7,704 nt of DNA, from the NCBI GenBank assembly GCA_025352915.1, contig JANXSA010000485.1:1-7704 (forward strand), in the 5' to 3' direction. Within the stretch, counting starts at the first letter, position 1; each line of letters starts with the position of its first letter. Under the pieces are notes generated by a model, which did no database searches, was not told the DNA's origin, and worked only from the letters and a program-made list of their open reading frames with translations. The position numbers and the translations under genes are program-made. This document shows positions 1-6,532 of the stretch, one piece after another. Source of the stretch: Rhodospirillales bacterium (lineage in GTDB: Bacteria > Pseudomonadota > Alphaproteobacteria > Acetobacterales > Acetobacteraceae).

Positions 1-18
1 CCCCCCCCCCCCCCCCCC
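1..18. repeat. 18-base C homopolymer at window edge
   Basis: Eighteen consecutive C residues begin the window and end 9 bases before the SURF1 start codon. Read in frame with the TAA at 25-27, the tract would encode prolines followed by Phe-Leu-stop, so it could be the 3' end of an upstream gene running on the plus strand. It could equally be a sequencing or assembly artefact at a contig edge, or a tract prone to slippage. The window does not extend far enough upstream to decide. Confidence 0.6.
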
Positions 19-27
19 TTCCTGTAA

Positions 28-699
28 ATGACCGAACGCTTGCTGATCCCCGCCATTTCCACCCTGGCCATGCTGGCCGTCCTGCTGTTCCTCGGTACCT
101 GGCAGATGGAGCGCCATGCCTGGAAACAGGACGTGCTCGCCGCCATCGCCGCCGCCGAACAGCGCCCGCCCGTGCCGCTCGCCGCTGCCCCGCCGATGCT
201 CGCCCGCGTTCGCGCCGAAGGCCAGTTCGCCCCGATCAGCGCGCTCTACGGTGCCGAGGTCCGCGACGTCGCCGGGGTGCCAACCGGTGGTGCCCGCCTG
301 CTGGGCGTCTTGCTGCGTGACGGCGCTCCGCCGGTGCTGGTCGATCGCGGCTGGGTGCCGGTGCCCACGCCGAACGTCGCCACCGGCCCGGCCACGATCG
401 ACGGCTACATCCGCCCGCCAGACGAGCCCGGCACCTTCACCCCGGCCGACGACCTCCCCGGCCGCCGCTTTTACACCCTCGCCCCCGCCGCCATCGGCCG
501 TGCGCTCGGCTTTCCCGAACTCGCCCCCTTCGTCCTGGTCGCCATGCGCCCGCCGCCCGCAACCGGCTACCCCGAACCCGCGCACACCATGCCGCGCCCG
601 GCCAACAACCACTTGACCTATGCGCTCACCTGGTACGGGCTTGCCGGGGTCCTGCTGGTGATCTTCGCTCTTCATGCTCGCAAGGTACTCCGCCCATGA
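28..699 (+). CDS. SURF1 family cytochrome oxidase assembly protein
   Basis: The 223-residue protein has the two-helix architecture of SURF1, an inner-membrane factor that assists assembly of heme-copper terminal oxidases. Helix 1 spans about residues 6-23 and runs into the family motif GTWQMERHAWK (23-33). A periplasmic domain carries VLVDRGWVP (103-111). The C-terminus has the conserved NNHLTYALTWYGLA (193-206) leading into helix 2 and a short basic tail. The length is normal for bacterial SURF1. The ATG follows a TAA (25-27) directly and has no recognisable Shine-Dalgarno, so it may be translated by coupling from an upstream gene, as expected if it closes a cox or cyo operon; that operon lies outside the window. 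The stop overlaps the start of the next gene. The family assignment is secure; which oxidase it serves is not visible. Confidence 0.93.
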   Translation: MTERLLIPAISTLAMLAVLLFLGTWQMERHAWKQDVLAAIAAAEQRPPVPLAAAPPMLARVRAEGQFAPISALYGAEVRDVAGVPTGGARLLGVLLRDGAPPVLVDRGWVPVPTPNVATGPATIDGYIRPPDEPGTFTPADDLPGRRFYTLAPAAIGRALGFPELAPFVLVAMRPPPATGYPEPAHTMPRPANNHLTYALTWYGLAGVLLVIFALHARKVLRP

Positions 700-2198
700 A
701 CATGCATCCAGAAGCCGCCTATGCCCGCCTCACCGCCCGCGTCACCCGCATCGCCACCATCAACGAGGCCGCCGGCATGCTCGGCAGGGATGCCGCCGCG
801 ATGATGCCCAACGGCGGCGGGGCGGCGCGCGGCGACCAGATGGCGGTGCTGGCCGGCCTCGCCCACGGCCTCGCCACCGAGCCCCAGGTCACCGACGACC
901 TCGCCGAAGCCGAGACGGTGCCGCCCGCCGACCAATGGCACGCCGCCAATCTCCGCCTGATGCGTCACGCCCATACCCGCGCCACCGCCATCCCCGCCGA
1001 CCTCGTCGAGGCACAGGTGCGCGCCAACTCGGCCTGTGAGCTGATCTGGCGGGAAGCCCGCCGCACTGCTGATTTTGCCATGGTGCGCCCCGCCCTGCAG
1101 GAAGTGTTCTCGTTGGTGCGTCAGCGGGCGGCGGCCCTGGCACCGGCACTTGGCCTGTCGCCCTGGGACGCTCTAGCGGATGGCTCGCAGCGCGGTACCC
1201 TGGCAGCCGATGTGGAGCCAGTGTTCGACCGCTACGAGGAATTCCTGCGCGACGCCCTGCCACGGGCCGAGGCGCTGCAGGCGTCGCGTACGCCTCCTCT
1301 GCGCCCCGATGGCCCTTTTCCGCTCGATCGGCAGGAGGCGTTGTCGCGCCGGTTGTCGGCCCGCCTGGGGCTGGAGCCCGAACATTCCCGGCTCGATCGG
1401 TCCGCCCATCCGTTCTGCGGCGGCACCCCCACAGATGTGCGTATAACTACCCGCTACAACGAAGCTGATTTCAGTTCCAGCCTGCTTAGCACCCTGCACG
1501 AGACCGGCCACGCGCTGTACGAGCGGGGTCTGCCAACCGCCTTCGCGCGCCAGCCGGTGGGGGAGGCCGCAGGCATGGCGGTGCACGAAAGCCAATCGCT
1601 CATCGTCGAGATGCAGGCCTGCCGCTCAGATGCCTTTCTCGGATGGCTCGGCGCCGAACTGCAGTTGGTCTTCGGCGGCGTTGCGGCCCCTTATGCGCCG
1701 TCCAACCTAGTGCGGCTGTGGCGCCGGGTCGTGCGGGGTTTCATCCGCGTCGATGCCGATGAGATGACATATCCCGCCCACGTCATCCTCCGCTTTCGCC
1801 TGGAACGCGCGTTGCTGGCCGGCGATCTGGTCGTTGCCGATCTGCCGGGCGCGTGGAACGATCACATGCAAGGCCTGCTCGGCGTCTCGCCGCCGAACGA
1901 TGCGCTAGGCGTTCTCCAGGATATCCATTGGTACGACGGTCTGGTCGGATACTTCCCAAATTATACGCTGGGGGCCATGGCCGCTGCGCAACTCATGGCA
2001 GCGGTCCGGCGCGCGGTGCCGGGGCTGGACGCGGCCCTGGCCCAAGGCGACCTCTCTCCCCTGATCGCTTGGCTGCGCACCAACGTCCACGCCCGCGGCA
2101 GCCTTCTCGGCTTCAACGACCTCCTCCGCGAAGCCACCGGCAAGCCGCTTGATCCCGCCGACTTCCAGGCCCACTTGACCGCGCGATATCTCAGTTAA
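696..2198 (+). CDS. M32 family metallocarboxypeptidase (Taq carboxypeptidase type)
   Basis: The 500-residue protein matches the usual size and motif order of M32 zinc carboxypeptidases, which remove single residues from peptide C-termini, normally in the cytoplasm. Visible motifs are HPFCGG (238-243), the zinc site HETGH (268-272), HESQS (297-301, its Glu298 being the expected third metal ligand), the DEMTYPAHVILRF segment (355-367), and the late GYFPNYTLGA block (418-427). All key residues are present, so the enzyme is probably active. ATG 696 overlaps the SURF1 stop as ATGA, with AAGG at 682-685 as a weak ribosome site; ATG 702 is a less likely alternative. There is no signal peptide. The middle of the gene (about 1020-2040) has balanced C and G, whereas its two ends are C-rich like the neighbouring genes, suggesting mosaic origin. 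No functional link to SURF1 is evident beyond co-transcription. Confidence 0.95.
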   Translation: MNMHPEAAYARLTARVTRIATINEAAGMLGRDAAAMMPNGGGAARGDQMAVLAGLAHGLATEPQVTDDLAEAETVPPADQWHAANLRLMRHAHTRATAIPADLVEAQVRANSACELIWREARRTADFAMVRPALQEVFSLVRQRAAALAPALGLSPWDALADGSQRGTLAADVEPVFDRYEEFLRDALPRAEALQASRTPPLRPDGPFPLDRQEALSRRLSARLGLEPEHSRLDRSAHPFCGGTPTDVRITTRYNEADFSSSLLSTLHETGHALYERGLPTAFARQPVGEAAGMAVHESQSLIVEMQACRSDAFLGWLGAELQLVFGGVAAPYAPSNLVRLWRRVVRGFIRVDADEMTYPAHVILRFRLERALLAGDLVVADLPGAWNDHMQGLLGVSPPNDALGVLQDIHWYDGLVGYFPNYTLGAMAAAQLMAAVRRAVPGLDAALAQGDLSPLIAWLRTNVHARGSLLGFNDLLREATGKPLDPADFQAHLTARYLS

Positions 2199-2201
2199 GG
2201 C

Positions 2202-2334
2202 AGAAGAAGTTCTTTTTTTGAAAAAAAGAACCAAAAAACTTTCACCCATTTGCCGAACGTCAATCGGGAGGCAAACGGATAAAGTCTTTTTGCTTCTTTT
2301 TCTTCAGAAAAAGAAGACCTTCCTTACTTCTTCT
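2202..2334. repeat. AT-rich structured intergenic element, copy 1 (two arms)
   Basis: This element fills nearly the whole gap between the carboxypeptidase and nitronate monooxygenase genes. The left arm is a perfect 11-bp hairpin, GTTCTTTTTTT (2209-2219) and AAAAAAAGAAC (2221-2231) around one G, followed by a CAAAAAACTTT tail. The right arm is inverted: tail GGATAAAG (2277-2284) and T run, then the 11-bp hairpin CTTCTTTTTCT (2293-2303) with AGAAAAAGAAG (2306-2316). The tails can pair with each other, and the core has its own stem, TTTGCC (2249-2254) with GGCAAA (2270-2275). An outer pairing AGAAGAAG (2202-2209) with CTTCTTCT (2327-2334) would close the structure directly against the downstream ribosome site. 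Its function is not known to me. Confidence 0.85.
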
Positions 2335-2345
2335 GGGAGTACACC

Positions 2346-3404
2346 ATGACCGCCCGCCAAAGAGCCGCCGCCTTCTGCGCCCGCTTCGGCCTGCGCGCGC
2401 CAATCCTCATGGCCCCGATGGCCGGCGCCTGCCCCCCCGCCCTCGCCGCCGCCGTCGCCAATGGCGGCGGCATGGGCGCTATGGGCGCGCTCACCAGCGA
2501 CCCCGCCAGCATCGCCGCCTGGGTCGCCGCCTTCCGCGCCCACTCCAACGGCGCCTTCCAGCTCAACCTCTGGATCCCCGACCCCCCACCCGCCCGCGAC
2601 CCCGCTGCCGAAGCCGAAGTGCGCAAAACCCTCGCCCGCTTCGGCCCAGAAGTCCCCGCCACCGCCGGCGACACCCCGCTCCAGGATTTCGACGCCCAGC
2701 TCGCCGCCCTCCTGGCCGCCCGCCCACACGCCGTCTCCTCGATCATGGGCCTCTTCCCCCCCACCGCCGTCGCCGAGATGAAGCGCCTGGACATTGCCTG
2801 GTTCGCCTGCGCCACCACCCTGGCCGAAGCCCGCGAAGCCCAGGCCGCCGGCGCCGACGCCATCGTCGCCCAAGGCTTCGAAGCCGGCGGCCACCGCGGC
2901 AGCTTCGCCCCCGAAGCCGCCGAACGCCAACTCGTCGGCCTCATCGCCCTCATCCCCCGCCTGGCCGACCACATCACCGTCCCGATCATCGCCACCGGCG
3001 GCATCGCCGACCCCCGAGGCATCGCCGCCGCCCTCACCCTCGGCGCCAGCGCCGTCCAAATCGGCACCGCCCTCCTGCGCACCCCCGAAGCCGCCACCCA
3101 CCCCGCCTGGGCCGCCGCCCTCGACAACCTGGAACCCGAAGCCACCATGCCCACCCGCTGGTTCAGCGGCCGCCTCGGCCGCGGCGTCGCCACCACCTAC
3201 GTCCGCGAAACCGCCGCCCTCCCCCCCGCGCCCTATCCCATCCAGCGCGGCCTCACCGCCCCCATGCGCGAAGCCGCCGCCCGCGCCAACGACCCCCACC
3301 GCATGCAACTCTGGGCCGGCCAATCCGCCGCCCTCGCCCGCCCCGAACCCGCCGCCGACCTCGTCCGCCAGCTATGGGACACCGCCCAAACCCTGATCCC
3401 CTAA
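2346..3404 (+). CDS. Class I nitronate monooxygenase (FMN-dependent)
   Basis: The 352-residue protein is a TIM-barrel flavoprotein of the nitronate monooxygenase family, which oxidises alkyl nitronates such as propionate 3-nitronate with oxygen, using FMN. Family signatures seen are APMAG near the N-terminus (23-27), NLW (74-76), [18 protein letters not shown] (168-185, where His183 is the expected catalytic base), the FMN-phosphate region ATGGI (216-220), [10 protein letters not shown] (233-242), and the C-terminal [10 protein letters not shown] (323-332). Its length fits the class I bacterial enzymes. The ATG has GGGAG at 2335-2339 with a 6-base spacing. The gene stands alone, flanked by structured elements on both sides, so it is probably its own transcription unit. 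Codons are strongly C-ended. Annotation databases sometimes label such proteins 2-nitropropane dioxygenase. Family confidence is high; the physiological substrate is unknown. Confidence 0.93.
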   Translation: MTARQRAAAFCARFGLRAPILMAPMAGACPPALAAAVANGGGMGAMGALTSDPASIAAWVAAFRAHSNGAFQLNLWIPDPPPARDPAAEAEVRKTLARFGPEVPATAGDTPLQDFDAQLAALLAARPHAVSSIMGLFPPTAVAEMKRLDIAWFACATTLAEAREAQAAGADAIVAQGFEAGGHRGSFAPEAAERQLVGLIALIPRLADHITVPIIATGGIADPRGIAAALTLGASAVQIGTALLRTPEAATHPAWAAALDNLEPEATMPTRWFSGRLGRGVATTYVRETAALPPAPYPIQRGLTAPMREAAARANDPHRMQLWAGQSAALARPEPAADLVRQLWDTAQTLIP

Positions 3405-3461
3405 GGAGCCCGCCAGCACGACCCGGAAGGTCAAGGCGCTCGACTGCGAGAAAGTTTGAAG

Positions 3462-3590
3462 CAAGCAGTTCTTTTTTGAAAAAAAGAACCAAAAAACTTT
3501 TATCCACTGGCATCGATACGAGTCGTCCAACCGGACTCAAATGGATAAAGTCTTTTTGCTTCTTTTTCTTCAGAAAAAGAAGAATCCTTC
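3462..3590. repeat. AT-rich structured intergenic element, copy 2 (two arms)
   Basis: The same element as at 2202-2334 sits between the convergent nitronate monooxygenase and methyltransferase genes. The left hairpin is GTTCTTTTTT (3468-3477), one G, and AAAAAAAGAAC (3479-3489). The right hairpin is CTTCTTTTTCT (3559-3569), loop TC, and AGAAAAAGAAG (3572-3582). The left hairpin, its tail through about 3505, and the right arm closely match copy 1. The core between the tails differs and has its own 5-bp stem, GAGTC (3520-3524) with GACTC (3534-3538). The right hairpin ends 8 bases beyond the methyltransferase stop codon. Confidence 0.85.
3491..3557. terminator. Possible bidirectional intrinsic terminator within copy 2
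   Basis: The arm tails form an inverted pair: an A6 run (3491-3496) then CTTTTATCCA (3497-3506), opposed by TGGATAAAG (3542-3550) and a nearly continuous T run (3553-3557), with one bulged T and one extra C. An A tract before and a T tract after a stem is the arrangement of a terminator working on both strands, and the site lies exactly between convergent genes. Against this, the stem is AT-rich, the loop is long (about 35 bases, with an internal 5-bp hairpin), and the same element also occurs between co-directional genes. Confidence 0.4.
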
Positions 3591-4313
3591 CTACACTCTC
3601 CTCAACTCTTCCTCACGCCCCGCCGGCACAAACCCAAAGATAAACACATAAGGATCCGAAGCCTCAAAACTCGCCGGCGAAGGCGACGCCACCTGCATCA
3701 CCGCCGCATCAAACCCCTCCACCGCGTGCCACGCCCCATCCAGCGCATAAAACCCGCGATACCCCAACCCCGCCAGAAACCGCGGCACATCCCGCGTGCT
3801 GCCAACCCGATGCCGCTCCTCGATCTCCACCGTCAGCACCGGCATACACCGCCGCAGCGTCGCCTCCGCCCCGCGCAGCACCTCCTCCTCCGCCCCCTCC
3901 GCATCCACCTTCATCGCCGTCACATCCACCAACCCCAACGAATCCAGCGCCATCACCTCCACATCCCACCGCAAAATTCGCTCCACCCGCGGGTCACCCG
4001 CCGCAATCCCCGCGTAATCCTTCGCCACCGAAGCCCACTGTTCCTGCGCCACCCCGCCCACCACCGGCACCTCCAGCGACAACCGCCCCGTCCCAGTCCC
4101 CAACGCCTCCCGCCGCAGCGTCACCTGTCCCTCACACCCCGCCGCCCGAACCGCTGCCTCCAACCGCGCAAACGCCGGCGGCAACGGCTCGAACGCCAAC
4201 ACCCGCGCGCCCGCCAGCGCCGCCAGCGGCAACGTCAGCGCCCCATCATGCGCCCCCACATCCACAATCGTCCCCGCCCGGAACAGCGCCCGGTGAAACG
4301 CCAGCTCGTCCAC
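3591..4313 (-). CDS. FkbM family SAM-dependent methyltransferase
   Basis: I start this 240-residue protein at GTG (4313-4311), 4 bases after the stop of the preceding cinA-type gene; the open frame continues upstream but only across that gene in another frame, with low-complexity Arg-rich sequence. FkbM-type enzymes are Rossmann-fold O-methyltransferases acting on sugars and secondary metabolites. Visible motifs are the SAM loop TIVDVGAHDGALTLPLA (15-31), the acidic FEPLP (41-45) after strand 2, LDSLGLVDVTAMKVDAEGAE (123-142) including the family-typical KVDAEGAE, and VEIEERH (162-168). GAGG (4319-4316) upstream is close to the GTG, so translation may be coupled; a TTG about 30 bases upstream is an alternative start. 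The acceptor substrate cannot be inferred. Codons are G-ended, the reverse of plus-strand genes, in line with strand-wide C skew. Confidence 0.85.
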   Translation of the reverse strand: MDELAFHRALFRAGTIVDVGAHDGALTLPLAALAGARVLAFEPLPPAFARLEAAVRAAGCEGQVTLRREALGTGTGRLSLEVPVVGGVAQEQWASVAKDYAGIAAGDPRVERILRWDVEVMALDSLGLVDVTAMKVDAEGAEEEVLRGAEATLRRCMPVLTVEIEERHRVGSTRDVPRFLAGLGYRGFYALDGAWHAVEGFDAAVMQVASPSPASFEASDPYVFIFGFVPAGREEELRRV

Positions 4314-4317
4314 CGCC

Positions 4318-4800
4318 TCAGGCCTGCAACACGCGCTCAAACAAATCCAACGCCGCGGCGGCAAACAGCCGCATGTTCTCCGCCCGGTCATCAATCCCGG
4401 TATCCACCTGGATGCTCGCCGAAAGTGGCCCCGACACGGCAAAACATCCCCGCCCCGACGGATGCCCATACCGGTTCCCCGACGGCCCCGCCGCCCCCGT
4501 CTCCGCCAGGCTCCAGGTGCTCTCGAACCGCGCCCGAACCGCATCAGCCAGCAGCGCCGCCATCCCCTCGGAATTCGGCGGAACGCTGCGCAGCGCATCA
4601 TCCGACAGATCGAGCAACAGATTCCGCGACACCCGCGTGTAAACCACAACCCCGCCCAGATAATACGCCGACGCCCCCGGCACGGCGAGCAGCGCCGCCG
4701 AAATCAACCCGCCCGCCGACGACTCGGCCACGGCGATTTTCGCCCCGGACGCCTTCAACAAGGTCCCAATGCGATGCGCGGCCGGCAACAGACTGTCCAT
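4318..4800 (-). CDS. CinA C-terminal/PncC-type nicotinamide-nucleotide amidohydrolase-like protein
   Basis: The 160-residue protein consists of the CinA C-terminal domain alone, the size of stand-alone PncC enzymes that deamidate nicotinamide mononucleotide to nicotinate mononucleotide in pyridine nucleotide recycling. Motifs are AESSAGG (25-31, the counterpart of the canonical AESCTGG with the Ser after Glu as expected nucleophile), GGVVVYT (49-55), and TGAAGPSGNRYGHPSGR (101-117). The canonical Cys-Thr is replaced by Ser-Ala, and the glycine loop after AGP is longer than the usual AGPxGG, so this looks like a divergent subfamily; activity on NMN is an inference. ATG 4800 has GAGGG at 4814-4810 on the minus strand with 9-base spacing. 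It is the first gene of a two-gene minus-strand unit with the methyltransferase and diverges from the flavin hydroxylase. Confidence 0.85.
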   Translation of the reverse strand: MDSLLPAAHRIGTLLKASGAKIAVAESSAGGLISAALLAVPGASAYYLGGVVVYTRVSRNLLLDLSDDALRSVPPNSEGMAALLADAVRARFESTWSLAETGAAGPSGNRYGHPSGRGCFAVSGPLSASIQVDTGIDDRAENMRLFAAAALDLFERVLQA

Positions 4801-4866
4801 GGCGACGTTCCCTCTTCATGCCGCCCCAGCCTATCACCGCTCCGCCCGAAGGGAAGGCAAGCGGCA

Positions 4867-4919
4867 GGAAGACTTCTTTTTGTGAGCAAAAAGAAGCAAA
4901 AAAACTTCATCCATTTGCC
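4867..4919. repeat. AT-rich structured intergenic element, copy 3 (left arm only)
   Basis: A single arm of the element lies in the divergent gap between the cinA-like and hydroxylase genes. The hairpin is CTTCTTTTTG (4873-4882), loop TGAG, and CAAAAAGAAG (4887-4896), followed by the A7 run (4898-4904) and a tail ending TTTGCC (4914-4919), as in copy 1. No inverted second arm follows; a REP-like palindrome begins 9 bases later, where the other copies have a variable core and right arm. Confidence 0.8.
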
Positions 4920-4927
4920 CGCACTCC

Positions 4928-4957
4928 GTAGGGTGGAATGCGCTTTGGCATTCCACC
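4928..4957 (+). repeat. GTAG-headed REP-like palindrome
   Basis: A GTAG tetranucleotide (4928-4931) is followed at once by a perfect 10-bp inverted repeat, GGTGGAATGC (4932-4941) and GCATTCCACC (4948-4957), around the 6-base loop GCTTTG. A conserved GTAG or GGAG head plus a palindrome is the layout of REP elements mobilised by REP-associated tyrosine transposases (RAYTs). No RAYT gene is in this window. It ends 18 bases before the hydroxylase start codon and so would lie in that gene's 5' leader. Confidence 0.7.
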
Positions 4958-4975
4958 ATCCTCGCCAGGACCCCA

Positions 4976-6532
4976 ATGCCCCCCCACTACCCCTACCGCC
5001 CGCCAACAGACCCAGGCACCCGCCACCCCATCATCATCGTCGGCGGCGGCATGGTCGGCCTCACCGCCGCCCTCGACCTCGCGCGCAGGGGCCAGCCCGT
5101 CGTCCTCCTGGATGAAGACGACACCGTCAGCATCGGCAGCCGCGCCATCTGCCACGCCAAGCGCAGCCTCGAAATCTTCTCCCGCCTCGGCATCGGCCAG
5201 GCCCTGCTGGCAAAAGGCGTCACCTGGAACACCGGCCGCGTCTTCGCCGGCGAAAAACAGCTCTTCGCCTTCGACCTCCTGGCCGAACCCGGTCACGAAT
5301 TCCCCGCCTTCATCAACCTCCAGCAATACCACCTGGAAGAAATCCTGGTCGAAGCCTGCCGCAAAGCCGGCGTCGACCTGCGCTGGAAATCCCGCGTCAC
5401 CGCCGTCGACCCACGCGCTGACGGTACCACCCTCACCATCGAAACCCCAGACGGCACCTATCAACTCCAAGCCGACTGGCTCCTCGCCGCCGACGGCGCC
5501 CGCAGCGCAACCCGCGAAGCCATGAACCTGCCCTTCGTCGGCAAAGTATTCCGCGACCGTTTCCTTATCGCCGACGTCACCATGCGCGCCGCCTTCCCCG
5601 CCGAACGCTGGTTCTGGTTCAACCCGCCCTTCCATCCCGGTGGCTCCGTCCTGCTCCACCGCCAGGCCGACAACGTCTGGCGCATCGATTTCCAACTCGG
5701 CTGGGACGCCGACCCCGAAGCCGAAAAAGCCCCCGAAAAAGTCCGCGCCCGCGTCGCCGCCATGCTCGGCCCCCCCATACTGCCAGCGAACACCGAATTC
5801 GAACTCGACTGGGTCAGCGTCTACACCTTCCGCTGCCGCCGCCTCGAAAAATTCCGCCACGGCCGCATCCTCTTCCTCGGCGACGCCGCCCACCAGGTCA
5901 GCCCCTTCGGCGCCCGCGGCGGCAATGGCGGCATCCAGGACGCCGACAATCTCGCCTGGAAACTAAACGCCGTCCTGCGCGGCCAGGCCCCCGAATCCCT
6001 CCTCGACACCTACGACGCCGAACGCATCCCCGCCGCCGACGAAAACATCCTCGCCTCCACCCGCAGCACCGACTTCATCACCCCAAAGAACGACGCCGCC
6101 CACGCCTACCGCGCCGCCATCCTCGCCCTCGCCGAGCACCACGAATTCGCCCGCCCCCTGGTCAATTCCGGCCGCCTTTCCCGCCCCGCCGCTTACACCG
6201 CCTCCCCCCTCAACACCCCGGACGACGCCCCCTGGCCACCCGGACTCCCCCCCGGCGCCCCCGCCGCCGACGCCCCCTGCGGCGAAGGCTGGCTCCTGCA
6301 CCACCTGGCCCCCGACTTCACCGCCCTGGTCTTCGGCCCGACTCCCGCGACCATGCCGCCAGGCGTCACCGCCCTCCACCTCCCCGCCAACGGCCTCGCC
6401 GCCCACCGCTACGGCGCCCAGGCCGGCGACGTCATCCTCATCCGCCCCGACCAGCACATCGCCGCCCGCTGGCACCACTGCGATCCCGAAACAATCGACG
6501 CCGCCCGCCGGAGGTGCCTGTGCCTGACCTGA
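4976..6532 (+). CDS. FAD-dependent aromatic hydroxylase (group A flavoprotein monooxygenase), MhaA/MhpA-like
   Basis: The 518-residue protein is a single-component-type flavin hydroxylase that would add oxygen to a phenolic ring using NAD(P)H. The N-terminal FAD-binding fold has IIIVGGGMVGL (19-29), the middle DG motif AADGARSATR (171-180), and the GD motif GRILFLGDAAHQVSPFGARG (296-315) followed by NGGIQDADNLAWKL (317-330). The C-terminal 110 residues (about 405-518), ending in the ILIRPDQHIAARW region (487-499), resemble the thioredoxin-like tail of phenol/MhpA-type hydroxylases. ATG 4976 has AGGA at 4967-4970. The 3' end overlaps the DUF2783-type gene by 13 bases, and hmgA follows on the same strand, so the likely product is homogentisate or a related dihydroxyphenyl acid; 3-hydroxyphenylacetate is the leading substrate guess. 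A 3-(3-hydroxyphenyl)propionate or other phenol hydroxylase remains possible. Confidence 0.9.
   Translation: MPPHYPYRPPTDPGTRHPIIIVGGGMVGLTAALDLARRGQPVVLLDEDDTVSIGSRAICHAKRSLEIFSRLGIGQALLAKGVTWNTGRVFAGEKQLFAFDLLAEPGHEFPAFINLQQYHLEEILVEACRKAGVDLRWKSRVTAVDPRADGTTLTIETPDGTYQLQADWLLAADGARSATREAMNLPFVGKVFRDRFLIADVTMRAAFPAERWFWFNPPFHPGGSVLLHRQADNVWRIDFQLGWDADPEAEKAPEKVRARVAAMLGPPILPANTEFELDWVSVYTFRCRRLEKFRHGRILFLGDAAHQVSPFGARGGNGGIQDADNLAWKLNAVLRGQAPESLLDTYDAERIPAADENILASTRSTDFITPKNDAAHAYRAAILALAEHHEFARPLVNSGRLSRPAAYTASPLNTPDDAPWPPGLPPGAPAADAPCGEGWLLHHLAPDFTALVFGPTPATMPPGVTALHLPANGLAAHRYGAQAGDVILIRPDQHIAARWHHCDPETIDAARRRCLCLT
6510..6514 (+). promoter_or_regulatory. Shine-Dalgarno GGAGG fixing the start of the small gene
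   Basis: GGAGG (6510-6514) lies inside the 3' end of the hydroxylase gene. Its last G is the first base of an in-frame GTG (6514-6516), so that codon cannot be the start it serves. The next in-frame GTG (6520-6522) is 5 bases downstream, a normal spacing. Confidence 0.75.

Noticed and set aside
2209..2231. Individual A/T hairpins of the repeat as classical intrinsic terminators
   Set aside because: The short hairpins have AT-only stems and are not followed by a T run on either strand. Only the larger tail-to-tail stem has the A-tract/T-tract layout, so only that was proposed.
2304..3323. Long minus-strand open frame antisense to the nitronate monooxygenase gene
   Set aside because: Its translation is Gly/Ala-rich low-complexity sequence explained by C-ended codons on the opposite strand. 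It lacks domain motifs, while the plus-strand frame shows a full conserved enzyme.
3462..3590. CRISPR array or tandem repeats
   Set aside because: The repeats are dispersed singly in separate gene gaps and inverted within each copy; there is no regular repeat-spacer series.
4314..4649. Upstream extension of the methyltransferase open frame
   Set aside because: It lies wholly over the cinA-like gene in another frame and reads as Arg/Gly/Cys-rich sequence. The methyltransferase fold begins after the GTG at 4313.
3726..4931. Plus-strand 401-codon open frame across the methyltransferase and cinA-like genes
   Set aside because: Its translation is Pro/Arg/His-rich with no motif, and it runs antisense to two genes with clear motifs and coupled starts.
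4938..5525. Alternative plus-strand frame starting in the REP palindrome
   Set aside because: Its translation is Ser/Pro/Ala-rich shadow sequence with no ribosome site. The overlapping frame from 4976 has all flavin hydroxylase motifs.
4907..5893. Minus-strand 328-codon open frame antisense to the flavin hydroxylase
   Set aside because: It is an acidic Gly/Ala/Glu-rich shadow of codon bias with no motif, and it starts inside an evident gene on the other strand.
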